This document shows positions 33,501 through 44,034 of a stretch of DNA of 64,000 bases, piece after piece. Position 1 is the stretch's first letter. Every line of letters begins with the position of its first letter. The position numbers were made by a program, and so were the translations under genes. The notes beneath the pieces were generated by a model that was given only the letters and a program-made list of their open reading frames with translations, ran no database searches and was not told the DNA's origin. The stretch comes from Haliotis asinina (Eukaryota > Mollusca > Gastropoda > Lepetellida > Haliotidae): positions 14,080,501-14,144,500 of the forward strand of contig NC_090283.1 of the NCBI RefSeq assembly GCF_037392515.1. Reading direction: 5' to 3'.

Positions 33501-35333
33501 AAAGACTAAAGGTGTGTAATCACTTTTCAACTATTCACAAGACAGCGAGCATTTAACTTACAGATTTCAAGTCAGCTATCTCTCCCTCTTTTTCAGCAAG
33601 TTCATTTGTGTACATAGCTTCCAGTTTGTCCTTCTGAACAAAGACAAGATTTGTGTTACCTGAAAAATATAAGAGATTGTGTCACGTGATTTATCAAATG
33701 AAACGTAGCCGGGAATATTCTGGGGCATTTTGCATTTGGTTACATGTGTGTTTCGGTTTTAGTGTATCGGTTATCATATGACTGAAAACGGAAATTTGTG
33801 AAATGTGAAAGGCATTCATGATTGCCATAGATATCGAAGAGACATGTTAGAGACGATTGACAATTGTAGTACCCCATTTTGACAATCATCTTATGATCAC
33901 AAGGGCGGTTTACATGAGAACACTTGGCCGACAAAAAGTCAAGACCTGAATCTTATTGGGTGTGTTTGGAACATTTCAGTACGTTGTATGCTGTTGCCAA
34001 CTGAAACAGACAGCCTGAAAGAGAGAAACAGGTTCTGCCTGGGAGAAGACATCTTCAATCCGTTATCCCGTTATCGCAACTTTTGGAAGCAAAAACTTTA
34101 GTCAAGAACTGGAATACTGCTTGTTGCAGAAATTGTGGAAGTTGTTCGAGACCTGAGTCATTTGTAATCTTTTTGTGAAGCGTCGCTAAAATAACCAGCG
34201 ACAGCCATCATTTTAGGACTACTGATGCGCTCTCCCTCCTTCCTCGACAATTGCAGGAAGAAATGAAGGGCGGATGGTAGACATTATAGTCTTGGAGAGT
34301 GAAGCACCTGTATAGGCACATCAGGGAGCGGATGGTAGACATTACGGTCACGCAGTGTGAAGAAACAGTCCAGGCACATCAAGGGGCTACTGGTGGACAT
34401 TATAGTCATGCAGTGTGAAGCACCTTGTACATGCACATCTGGGAGCGGATGGGCGACGTTATAGTCATGCGGGGTGAAGTAGGAGTACAGGCACAACAAG
34501 GAGCTGCTGGTAGACATTATAGTCATGCAGTGTGAAGCACGAGTACAGGCACATCAGGGAGCTGATGGCAGACATTATAGAGTGAAGCGCTAGTTCAAAG
34601 CACATCAGCAATGTCAGTCAATAAATATGAGGAATAACCTGTCCCAGGGAACATGCTGATCAACAGTGGAGTGGTAATCGTTGGCGGTTCGTTGGTCACA
34701 AGCAGATTGTTGCATTTAGGATTTCACCAGCATTCGTATAGAAGGCAGATGATTCGACAAAAGACGATGGGAGACGCTGGTGGGTCACGCTGAAGGTGCC
34801 CAAATGCTCAAATATATGGACGTACCAGCCAAGTGTCGCCAAAACGTTTGTATTCAAGACAGAGCGGTATCCATTAGTACAGCTCTAAATTTGCGGACTG
34901 ACATACCTAAATCATCCATTGTATGCATATCACATGATACATATTTGACCGTTTCCACGTGTTACTTCACTTGATATGCTCACAATTCCGCTTCCTTACT
35001 GATTAGATGATTAGCAATACTTGTACGTTCATCGAGAAACCCGTGGAAGGTTTGCCTACCTGCTTCAGTTGAGGTATTATCAAGTCTTTCCTTGATGAAA
35101 TGCTGTGTGGTGTCGAGGACAGCACAGAGTGTCTTGTAACCTTCTACTCCCTTCTTTTTCAGCGTTTCCAACACCAACTGACATTTCTCTGTCCCAGCTT
35201 GTCGACACCTATCATAGTCTGCCTGTGTGAAGATACATTCCTGATACAAGGCATCCAGCACAGGGTCAACCTGCAGGTTCTCCTTCAGATACAGATGATT
35301 CTTCTGCAGGGTGAGGACCTGGGGAAGGTCCAT
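29501..35333 (-). CDS. CARD-coiled coil-RING-B-box (TRIM-like) protein, nine-exon model, 642 aa
   Basis: Minus-strand model, coding parts: 35333-35060, 33659-33562, 33358-33229, 32723-32653, 32524-32431, 32292-31210, 30104-30019, 29664-29607 and 29535-29501. All eight introns are GT-AG, all junction phases agree, and the total is 1,929 nt, or 642 codons plus TAA at 29501-29503. Domains: CARD (about 8-85), coiled coil (about 93-210), RING (229-273), B-box 1 (304-343), B-box 2 (365-396), coiled coil (about 398-560) and a short tail without NHL, filamin or SPRY. CARDs pair with other CARDs to build signalling platforms; RING/B-box proteins are usually cytosolic ubiquitin ligases. The role in innate immune or cell-death signalling is an inference. 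The start ATG has ACA at -3 to -1 and G at +4. The last two exons are the least certain. Confidence 0.75.
29887..29936. repeat. C-rich homopolymer tract
   Basis: A run of about 16 C at 29894-29910, then mixed C-rich sequence. It lies in a predicted intron between exons 7 and 8 of the CARD-RING model and is prone to sequencing error. Confidence 0.9.
30471..30507. repeat. (CA)n microsatellite in the intron
   Basis: About 18 CA units, followed by CA-rich sequence with GCACGCACGCAC near 30565. Confidence 0.95.
31210..32292 (-). CDS. CARD-RING gene, large exon with RING, two B-boxes and coiled coil
   Basis: This is the strongest coding signal of the locus, 1,083 nt. RING: C229, C236/C237, then [10 protein letters not shown] (C247, H249, C252, C255) and CPSC (C270, C273). 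The first pair is C-x6-C instead of the usual C-x2-C, so zinc binding by the first site is uncertain. B-box 1: [20 protein letters not shown] and [10 protein letters not shown]-box 2: [33 protein letters not shown]. The coiled coil has [20 protein letters not shown] and similar stretches. The open frame extends upstream of the acceptor at 32293 and downstream past the donor at 31209 to a stop at 31148; those extensions are intronic in my model. Confidence 0.88.
32431..33659 (-). CDS. CARD-RING gene, four small coiled-coil exons
   Basis: Exons 33659-33562, 33358-33229, 32723-32653 and 32524-32431 are rich in Glu, Lys, Gln and Leu with heptad spacing: [60 protein letters not shown] and [12 protein letters not shown]. 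Donors are GTAAGT, GTAAGT, GTGGGT and GTACAT; acceptors end TTTTTCAG, TTTTCAG, GTTTCAG and TTTTCAG. Phases run 1-0, 0-1, 1-0 and 0-1, matching both neighbours. They would form the rod between the CARD and the RING, probably for dimerisation. Confidence 0.75.
34277..34612. repeat. 58-59-bp tandem repeat, six units, inside an intron
   Basis: Units start near 34277, 34334, 34393, 34452, 34510 and 34568, each beginning (G)TAGACATTATAGTCATGCAG or a variant and containing GGCACATCAGGGAGC. The run sits in the intron between the CARD exon and the first coiled-coil exon. The last unit is partly deleted. Confidence 0.85.
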
Positions 35334-35361
35334 TGTGTTATCCAAGGTGGTCTGTATATAT
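35060..35361 (-). CDS. CARD-RING gene, exon with start codon and CARD
   Basis: The exon is bounded by acceptor TTGTTACAG (35362 upward) and donor GTAGGC (35059 downward), with the ATG at 35331-35333 ([20 protein letters not shown]). The domain reads as a six-helix CARD: hydrophobic [20 protein letters not shown], then [20 protein letters not shown] and [16 protein letters not shown]. The acceptor just upstream of the ATG implies at least one further 5' non-coding exon above 35361, which I cannot identify. It ends in phase 1 after 91 codons. Confidence 0.78.
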
Positions 35362-35993
35362 CTGTAACAAGAAAATCACATCTTATCAATAACATGCATA
35401 TGTGGATCATGCAGTGAAGCAACCGTTTCAGTATTCCTTGGGGTTGAGTTTGAATTGAAAACAGCGAGAAACATGGGTGCTGAAACACTCCAGGACACTG
35501 TTTTATTCAAACGTTGCCACAAGTTGCGTTGAAGATCTGAATCTAACATTGTGCGTTTGCTTTTCGCTGTTTTTGACATTGTTTCATTTCAAGTCAAAGA
35601 CTATTAAAGCAGTTCCTTCAATACATGTTCCAACAAGTCGCTGATAGTGCCCATTAACCACACAAAAACTGATTTCTGCAGACGTACAAACATCAAATAT
35701 AGAAATGAAGATAACGTGATTCCTATTTTCTGTCGCCTATGACGACATGTAGTTTCCATCATACATCCGATCTTGTGCAGAATTTTGGCAAAGGAAATGT
35801 TTTTCTTTTCATTTTTTATCTCCATCATTTGAAGTTACATTTGCCATCTTGTGTGAATTGTCATAGATCAACTGTGCATCAGAAGCTATTGCTGTGCTAC
35901 TGTAGTTAATGTACTAGCAACAGATACATAAATACACATGCATAGATTTTGTATAATATATCTAATGTGTAACATATGCATACCTACGAAATA

Positions 35994-37468
35994 TACTGAG
36001 TCAAAAAAGAAACTTCACAAACTGTAATTGAAAAAAATAATGAATATTTTTTTCTCTGATGCAACATCTATGTATCCGAAATGGGATCCCTATGTTTCGA
36101 CTGAAGAAAACCGTTGGCAAAACCCACTCAAACCCATCCATTCGTCGTGCAAATGATGTTAGTGCCAAATCCGGTTTTGCACGAGCAGTCGATCACGTGA
36201 CCTTTACATCGAAGTTTCCTTCATGTGCATGTGTTTGCACTGGCCTCAAGAATTTTTTAAAAATCACTTTTAAACCACAGTTCTAACGGTACTACTTTAA
36301 ATGCCACGAGTGTCAAATGCGCAACGTGAACGTGTCGTTGGCATGGTCCAAGCGGGAAGGTCAGTTAATGACGTCGCAAGAGCAATGGTATGCAGCCGTC
36401 GCACTGTGTATGACTTGCGAGGTCGTCTACAACAAACTGGCAGCACTTCTGGTCTCCCAAGGTCTGGTCGTCCACGTCTGACGTCACGAGCAGAAGACCG
36501 TTAAATCTTCCTACGGCACCTACATGACAGATTTCTGCCGGCTACACGAACCAGGGCTGAGATGTTTAGAGGCCGACTGTCCTCACAGACCATTCGAAAT
36601 CGGTTGCGGGCTACTAATCTCCATTCTCGACGTCCATATCGTGGACCAATACTGACGCCGTTTCATCAACGTCAACGTCTGCTGTGAGCCCAACGTCACC
36701 TCCAGGTTTACCCTCAGATTCGCAGACTTCAGGCATAGAGTCTGAAGACGACGTCGTGAACGGTATGCCCAATGTTGTGTACAGGAAGTCGAGAGATTAG
36801 GGTCAGAATTTGCATGGTGTCTGGTGCTTTCTGCGGGAACAACCGTTCCCAAGTTCTGGTCATCCATGGAAATCTCACAGCTGCTGCTTACTACGACCAG
36901 GTGCTCACCCCTGAACTCGTTCCTCTCATGGCGGCTCATGGCCCAGGTCTACTGTTCCAGCATGATAATACTCGGCCGCATACCGCGATGTTGACACGAA
37001 ATTTCCCTCAAAACGGTGGAAACAACGTCATGGACTGGCCATCGAGGTCCCCTGACCTTAATCCAATAGAGTACGTTTGGGATGCACTTGGGAGAAGGCT
37101 TCGTGGTCTTAGGAACCAACCTCAGAATTTGCAGGAACTTGGCGCTGCCTTGCAAGAGCAATGGCGCAGAATCCCCAACCACGTGTTCACAAGCATCAGG
37201 CAGTCGATGAGAAGACGGTGTTTGGCAGTGGTGAATGCGCGGAGCGGCCATACGCATTTCGATTTTTTATTCTTGTGACTTGACATTCTAGACAACCCAT
37301 GTTTTGGAACGGCGGTGTAGCCTAATGGAACTGATTGTAGCACTGTCAGTGTATCGAGTACATCACACAGATCTCAGCAATGAAATAACAATTTAACCAT
37401 CTTACCATCTCTTGTTCTTTTATAGTGCCCTGAAGAAAGAATGTGAAGTATCTTTTTGGCTCAATACG
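35994..37468 (+). mobile_element. Tc1/mariner element, dead copy with both inverted repeats
   Basis: The left terminal repeat at 35994-36022 reads TACTGAGTCAAAAAAGAAAC then TTCACA. The right end at 37441-37467 (TGTGAAGTATCTTTTTGGCT then CAATA) is its diverged reverse complement. TA dinucleotides lie at both ends. The element is about 1.47 kb, the usual size for Tc1-like elements, with a broken transposase inside. Confidence 0.85.
36301..37278 (+). pseudogene. Tc1-like transposase (DD34E), with stops and a missing first Asp region
   Basis: A transposase that cuts and reinserts the element at TA sites. N-terminal helix-turn-helix: MPRVSNAQRERVVGMVQAGR, then RSVNDVARAMVCSRRTVYDL and the linker GLPRSGRPRLTS. 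The C-terminal catalytic part has LLFQHDNTRPHTA (second Asp) and DWPSRSPDLNPIEYVWDALG (third residue Glu), with 34 residues between them. All parts share one frame, interrupted by stops at about 36502, 36685, 36738 and 36759. The segment that should hold the first catalytic Asp (TDES-type motif) is missing around 36765-36800. Nonfunctional. Confidence 0.88.
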
Positions 37469-37566
37469 CAGACACAAACACATGTCATATACACGCATAC
37501 TTACATACACATACATACACATACATATACATACATATACATTGCATACACATACATGTATAATGT

Positions 37567-37861
37567 AACCCGTGAAGGTCCCAGGGTAGAATATGCCTTC
37601 AGCAACCCATGCTTGCCATAAAAGGTGACTATGTTTGTCGTAAGAGGCGACTAACGGGATCGGGGGTGGGAGGGGGGGGGGGGGGGGGGGGGTCAGGTTC
37701 GCTGACTTGTTTCACACATTTCATCGGTTCCCAATTGCGCAGATCGATTCTCATGTTGTTGATCACTAGATTGTCTGGTCCAGACTCGATTATGTACAGA
37801 CCACCGGCACATAGCTGGCATATTGCTGAAATCGGCGTAAAGCTAAACTCACTCACTCACA
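37567..37861 (+). mobile_element. SINE family 1 with a long poly-G insertion
   Basis: Head CCCGTGAAGGTCCCAGGGTA, body CGTAAGAGGCGACTAACGGG, tail ACTCACTCAC. A G-rich run (37662-37692) interrupts the position that in other copies reads GATCGGGTGGTCAGG. The run is either homopolymer expansion or an assembly artefact. Confidence 0.88.
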
Positions 37862-38564
37862 TATATAATGTACTCAATTTTCAGGAATCACTGTAGAGGG
37901 TTTCTTAACAATACATGAAAAGAATACCAACAGGCATGAAAACTTGCAAAATTACAATATGAATATGTAATAAACGTTGGCATTTCATAAAATGTTACTA
38001 AGTCTTTTTGGAAGGTTCAAAAGCTTGGTTTAGTCATTTTTCTATTAAAATTGTGAAGGAGACATTTGGTTATCATGATAACAACATTCAATGTTGACGC
38101 TTTAATCAAAACAATATATGTACCCCACTGTAGGTGATTCTGCCTTTTGTATAAGACTAGTAAAGGGACAAGCGATCAGTTGTACTGAAGTAATAGTGGA
38201 ATACAAAATTTAATGTATTTACATTCTGATGCAAAACGAATAAGAAACCGAAAAGAAACACTGCAATGGAAAACGATATGAAACGATGAGAAAGAATACG
38301 ATGAGCTGAGATGAGTTATTTGTGACGACGGGGAAGTTGTGTACCCCCTGGCAGGAGAAGACGTGTCGTAAAATCTAAGGTTTAGAGAAACAGGTTCTTG
38401 TATTAACAACGAGGGCATTGCGTCATGGCGGGTACATCGGTTACATGACTGCACGAACCTTGATACTGTTTTTAGACCAAGTATTTTGAAGCTATTCTAT
38501 CAATCAGTTCCTGACACTTCATTCCCCCGTCAACTCTTCACATCAAATACCCTCATAGGTGAAC
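37862..38564. other. No gene seen
   Basis: AT-rich sequence without domain-like frames or recognisable repeats. Confidence 0.4.
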
Positions 38565-38722
38565 AGTTAAAACAGCTATATTCCAGCTATATGGCGGTGG
38601 TCTGTAAATACTTGAGTCTGGACCAGACAATCCACTAGCATGGGCATAGATCTGGGCTGTATGGAAACGATAAAAGGTGTCAACCAAGACTGTAAGCCTG
38701 GTCATCCGATCCCTTTCATCGA
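38565..38722 (-). mobile_element. SINE family 1 fragment, minus orientation
   Basis: GCTATATTCCAGCTATATGG and GTCTGGACCAGACAATCCA identify the 3' half. The head is missing; the fragment runs into an (ATGT)n array after CCGATCCCTTTCATCG. Confidence 0.8.
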
Positions 38723-38727
38723 CATAC

Positions 38728-38812
38728 ATGTATGTATGTATGTATGTATGTATGTATGTATGTATGTATGTATGTATGTATGTATGTATGTATGTATGTA
38801 TGTATGTATGTA

Positions 38813-38864
<52 letters not shown>

Positions 38865-38884
38865 CGTGTGTGTATGTATGTATG
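38728..38884. repeat. (ATGT)n then (GT)n compound microsatellite
   Basis: About 22 ATGT units (38728-38817), then about 20 GT units with two GC variants, then three ATGT units. They generate spurious Met-Tyr-Val-Cys and His-Thr frames on both strands. Confidence 0.97.
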
Positions 38885-38924
38885 CGTGCAAATTTTCATT
38901 TTCTGTCTATATACGATGTCATTA

Positions 38925-39325
38925 TAACGACTAGCTTCAACTGAAACATCTAAGCTGTGAATGAATTGCCCTTAAATGTCCAGATACATCCCTTAACAAC
39001 CATACACATCCTCCGTCTACATGCGATGTCATTATATCTTCAACTGAAACATCTAAGCTGTGAATGAATTGCTCTGAAATGGCCAGATACATCCCATAGC
39101 GAACCATACACATCCTCTGTCTACACACGATGTCATTATAACGACTAGCTTCAACTGAAACATCTAAGCTGTGAATAAATTGCTCTGAAATGGCCAGATA
39201 CATCCCATAGCGAACCACACACATCCTCTGTCTACACGCGATGTCATTATAACGACTAGCCTCAACTTAAACATCTAAGCTGTGAATGAATTGCTCTGAA
39301 ATGGCCAGATACATCCCGAGCCAAA
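38925..39325. repeat. ~105-112-bp tandem repeat, four units
   Basis: The segment CTTCAACTGAAACATCTAAG recurs, with one or two changes, near 38934, 39039, 39150 and 39262. Each unit also holds GAATGAATTGCTCTGAAATG, GGCCAGATACATCCCATAGC and CATCCTCTGTCTACACACGA. No relation to the SINEs is apparent. Confidence 0.88.
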
Positions 39326-39370
39326 TATTTCTACAAACATCAAAACGTTCCTCAAATGCATTCAATAACG

Positions 39371-39512
39371 TGGGCTAGTGAGAATAGCTGAACGCCACAC
39401 TATTCCAGCAAATTCACTCAGGTGAGCACCAGAAATGTACCCATGTTGAGAACCGAACGTGTATGTGCGGCGAGGCAAGCAAACGCTTTAACCACTAGCC
39501 TACCACATCCCT
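39371..39512 (-). mobile_element. SINE family 2 (tRNA-derived), minus orientation
   Basis: On the minus strand it reads GTGGTAGGCTAGTGGTTAAA, an A-box-like start, followed about 40 bases later by TTCGGTTCTCAAC, a B-box-like segment. The 3' part with TTTGCTGGAATAGTGTGGCG resembles the LINE/SINE tail block. Confidence 0.65.
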
Positions 39513-39879
39513 CTTTATGACAATGACGTTTCGAATATTCTAATTTTGAGTTTCAGAGGAATGTCATGACTGTTGAAAAATACGAGGCTACCTTTCTTCA
39601 AACAACCTCATAAACATATTTACATAGTCGACATCTTGTCATAGGCAAACACAATCTTTTGTCAACGTGGATATCAGTTCTGTGCGTCCACTACTGGCTA
39701 GAAGTATGAGCATGATGTAAATCTGACATTGTGGCCTGTAATGTGGGGTGAGACGGGGAAGCTTAATCCATGTCGGGAGTAGAGAGAATTCTTTTCAAAA
39801 CAATTATAATCTTCGCTTCTTTAGAACTTTATACTTTAACTTCAACTTACTTCCTCTTATAAACCACCATCAGCCATGA

Positions 39880-39955
39880 ACCCGTTTTACTCATGAGGGA
39901 GTCGAACTCGGGTCTTCAGCATGATACGTGAAAGCTTTAACCACTAGTCTACCCC
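39880..39955 (-). mobile_element. tRNA-like head of SINE family 2
   Basis: On the minus strand it reads GGGGTAGACTAGTGGTTAAA, then GACCCGAGTTCGACTCCC. The A box and B box are close to tRNA consensus and correctly spaced. It lies directly against SINE family 1 at 39958. It is not a tRNA gene: no acceptor stem can be closed. Confidence 0.65.
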
Positions 39956-39957
39956 AT

Positions 39958-40156
39958 TGGCGAGGCGACTAACGTAATCGGGTGGTTAGGCTTGCTGACT
40001 TGGTTGAAACATGTCATCGGTTCCCAATTCAGCACATTGATGCTCATGCTGTTGATCCCTGGATTGTCTGGCCCAGACTCGGTTATCTTCAGACCGCAGC
40101 CATATAGTTGGAATATTGCTGAGTGCGGCGTAAAACTTAACTCACTCACTCACTGT
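39958..40156 (+). mobile_element. SINE family 1, 5'-truncated
   Basis: It starts in the body at GGCGAGGCGACTAACGTAAT and ends with TTGGAATATTGCTGAGTGCG, a short spacer and ACTCACTCACTCAC. Confidence 0.87.
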
Positions 40157-42263
40157 ACCCCACTGACCCCATGAATTGGAAGTATAGTCAATGTACATCA
40201 ATATTGGACAACAGGTACATCAGTTGCAGATGTAAAGGGAATCTGACACCTTCTGCACAATTACATGATGATCAGTGAATTTAATGAATTTTAAGTTGAA
40301 CAGAGTCTATGATTTAACAATTACCCTGGTATCTGAACCATTCTATAAAAGCAAGTGTTGAAGACAAAACAGCATGAATTATTAACGAATTACGGTCTGA
40401 ATAACAACCAACAGTCGAGTGAATCAGTGCTCCCTGTCCAATGTTGACCCGAGTTCGGCCACGGGGATTCCCCTACTGTAACGTCACAATGCAACTGTTT
40501 TTTTGTTGTTGTTTTTTGTTTGTTTGTTTTTTGCGGGGGGTGGGGGGTGGGGGGGTTATGTTGTACCGGTCACTTGATGTGTACTTTGGTCGAACTGTGT
40601 ACGGCACTACGTCTATATCGAGCACTAAGTGGTCACCTTGAGACCGTTATACCGATAGTTCATTGTATACGGTCCATATACAGGCCGGCACGACCGTGAG
40701 AGATTGTCTGGAATGGAATACTTTAATACAGCCACAGAAATTGTATATTGCTGACAGAGGCGCTACAGAAGGCTAAAAAGATAATAGTTCTGTGTTATTA
40801 CACTCACTTTGTCAGAAATCCATAATTACTATAGAATACAATAATACTAAGATAAAGAATTCAATTTTACAACCTGAGATATTTGTGTCACCATATCATT
40901 AATTTACGACTGAAAAAACGGAAGATATATCGAAATCAATCAGTGAATGTTTTGAGAGTGCATCACCACTTGCACTTCCTTATGACCCTAGTTGATTGTA
41001 CAGCAATCGCTCTTGAAAGATAATTGCCATATGACGTGAAATTTGCATGTGTAGCACTTTTAAATTTAGACATAAAAAAGGACAGAAACAAGACACGAAC
41101 AACTGTGTGATGCAGTATCTGGTGATTTATCGTCCTTATCAAGCATGATATCATGTGCACGTGTATGAGAATACTGTGTTGTGCACGTATATCACAAGCG
41201 TTGTTTGTAGAGAACTGGTGGTGACTTCATAAAATGTCTGTCCTTGAAAAGCTTGTCAAAGTTTATACTTCAAATTCAAACTGAAAGTTCTGGTTCCCCA
41301 TTTTTTCAAGAGTTTATAGTGCTGCGCAATAATCGTTTCAGATTTCCGCCACAGAACGCGCTGTGTCGATAAGTGGGCCATTGCTCACGTAAATAGACCC
41401 TCAAACACACAAATCCCTTCCGCGAACTGTTCACTTCTGAGAACTAGGGGATTCCAGTTCGTTATTTAGCAGTTGAGCGTTCACCGTGTCCTCAATATTC
41501 ACGTCGGAGGTGTGTTTTTAGATGCAAACACTCCTCTCAATCAACAGCGTATGCGTGTACAAAGGCATACCGAAAACTGACATAGGCAAAGGGTAGGGTG
41601 TGCTTGATTTCATGCAGTCGGTTTGCTCGTTGCGGTATAACAAATTTCGTTTCTTAGTGGCCATTACATTGGTAACGTTTAGCAGTATTTAGTCAGTTTT
41701 TAACAGAGGTACATAACATGACACAGGTCATAGATGGGCTTGCCTACTTGAAGCAATGTAAAAAATGTTTTTTTAATCTGTTTTTTAAATCATGCATTCA
41801 TGCCCTCAGAACACCATGTTATCAAGGGGTTCGTATCACGATTAAGCTCAGTGGTTGTCATATCAGTAGTAGAGGGAGTTGATCACGTGTATATATCAGC
41901 TGAGTCTATCGGTCCTCGTGAATAATCTCTCGTGATCACTGCATAGAATTAATAACAGCTTTTGAATAACAGTACTAGTGTTAGTCCTTCTGGAGTTATC
42001 ACCAAGCGACAGAAACCGGAACGCACTAATCACGCTGGAGGAGACAGGAACTTAGTCTACTATGAACCTCATCCTGGTAGACGCTAGATGGTGAAATGTA
42101 TGTATCGCGGTTTCAGTTCTACTGACAAATTTTAAAAACGTGAAATATAATCAAGTTCGTTGTGAAAGTTCCGTTTGGCTGTCGAGGACACTCAACACAC
42201 GGATATCTTCGCACCGGGTACATTCCGCACATGGGTACAGCGCGTGAAACCCATGTCTCGTAC
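40157..42263. other. 2.1-kb stretch without a supported gene
   Basis: A T/G-rich low-complexity run lies at about 40497-40556. Otherwise I see no exon, repeat or RNA signal that I can defend. Confidence 0.4.
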
Positions 42264-42530
42264 CAATGAAGGTCCCGGGGTAGAATAGGCCTTCAGCAAT
42301 CCATGCTTGCCAGAAAAGGCAACTATGCTAGTTGTAAGAGGCGACTATCGAAATCGGGTGGTCAGGCTTGCTGACTTGGTTGACACATGTAATCGATTCT
42401 CAAATGCGCAGATCGATGCTCATGCAGTTGATCACTGGATTGTTTCGTCCAGTCTCGATTATTTACAGAGCGCCGCCATATAGCTGGAATATTGGCGAGT
42501 GCGGTTTAAAACTCATTTACTCACTCGGTA
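42264..42530 (+). mobile_element. SINE family 1
   Basis: Near full-length: AATGAAGGTCCCGGGGTAGA, GATCACTGGATTGTTTCGTC, AGCTGGAATATTGGCGAGTG. The tail is short and mutated (ACTCATTTACTCACTC). Confidence 0.87.
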
Positions 42531-43716
42531 CATCAAACCGTCGGCCTATTTGAGGACAATTACAGATCGTTTCGTGTTACGCGAAGGGACTGACGTATTG
42601 TGGTTCACAAGCGGATCTTTAGCGTACATTAGTGCTGGTATGTTTGTGTTTTACAATGGGTGTGATGAGGCATGTGTTGCCGAGGTTTATGTTTTGTCAC
42701 TTAGTGAAGCTTTGACATTATGTTCCACTTGTACCACGGTGCAAGTTGTACTGTAGTATATTTTGAAATCTATTTCAGTTTGTGCCGTGGCAATGGTTGT
42801 ATTGTATCACCTGTTGTACTGTGTTGCAGGTTCAGTCGTAGTATATGTTGAATTTTTGTTACTGTTTCTGCTGTGGACTGGTGTTATCGTGTCACATGTT
42901 ATACTATCTAACAGGTTGTATCGTGGCACATGTTGAACTATGTTACATTTTGTATCGTGGCACGGGTTTTATTTTATTACAGATTGTGTTTTGACACAGT
43001 ATACATCGCGGTACAAGTTGTATCAAATCGGTAGATGTGCAGTTGAGAGAGGCACGGGTGATAGAGTGCGGTTTATGTGTTTTTGGATTTGGTACCTGTT
43101 TTCAGTGGGGTACAGGTGTGTTCTCATGCCGTCCGTGTGTGTTTTATTTCAAATATGCGATATACGCGGTTTTATGTGTATCATGTTGTATTTTCGATGC
43201 GTCTTGTGCAGCCAAGAACAAATTTCAAATACATCAGTCATGGGGCTCATTTCACGAAGAAATATTTTACTATGGTTCCCCCAAGGATACCCTAGTGACT
43301 TACGATTACCTTAGTGCTTTGTGAAAGTACACCCAGGGGTGATATTGTCCAGCTTCCGCTGTACAGTGAAACGGTTAACAATGTCGGGCCTTCACCGCCT
43401 CTTCAGCTGTACATGTGGGGCATGCAAATATTTGTACCGCGTCTAACACATGGGCCGATTCTATACTGTGGTAACACTGTATAACGAGGTTCATCTGCTC
43501 TCCTCTGGATACAAAGTATGTCGGGTATTTATCGCACATGTCCCTTACAGTAGTCTTCATTATAACGTCCTTTAAAATAATGGAGTGTACGAGACAATGC
43601 GACTGATATTGTGACGGGCGCCTTCTGGATCAATCCAAAAGACACCCAGCTTGACCACCCAATCCCCAGTTTGCAGAAGATCCGCACTAGACTATAATCC
43701 TCATGAAATGAACGGA
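42531..43716. other. T/G-rich stretch with degenerate internal repetition, no gene assigned
   Basis: Between about 42720 and 43030 a motif like TTGTA(T/C)CGTGGCACATGTTG recurs irregularly, suggesting an old, diverged tandem repeat. Open frames at 43037-43324 overlap in all three frames and show no domain. Confidence 0.4.
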
Positions 43717-43954
43717 GTATGAGTTAGTGAGTAAATTTAGTTTTACGTCGCAGTCGGCAATAATTCAACTATATGGTGGCGGATGAATAGTAGAGTCTGG
43801 ACCAGACAATCTCATGATCAGTATCATAAGCATCGATCTACTACCTGAAAACGATGACATGTGTCAGCGAACCTGACCACCCGATCCCCTTAGTCGCCTC
43901 CTATGACAAACATGGTTTACTGAAGACCAATTCTAACCAGGATCTCCACGGGTA
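43717..43954 (-). mobile_element. SINE family 1, minus orientation, diverged
   Basis: GTGAGTAAATTTAGTTTTAC at the tail side, GTCTGGACCAGACAATCTCA in the body and ATCTCCACGGGTAGTG at the head. Several short deletions are present. Confidence 0.82.
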
Positions 43955-44034
43955 GTGTATGGACAAAATGAAATAGGTTAAAGTCAGTGGAATATGTTTC
44001 ACTGATTATTCGATATTCCCTCTTATCATTTCAG

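Noticed and set aside
38640..38944. Met-Tyr-Val-Cys and His-Thr repeat frames
   Set aside because: They are translations of the ATGT/GT microsatellite in different frames.
39880..39955. A functional tRNA gene
   Set aside because: The A and B boxes are present but the acceptor stem and anticodon arm cannot be formed; it is a SINE head.
43037..43324. Overlapping open frames in all three plus-strand frames
   Set aside because: The stretch is T/G-rich and degenerate-repetitive; being open in all frames reflects composition, not selection.
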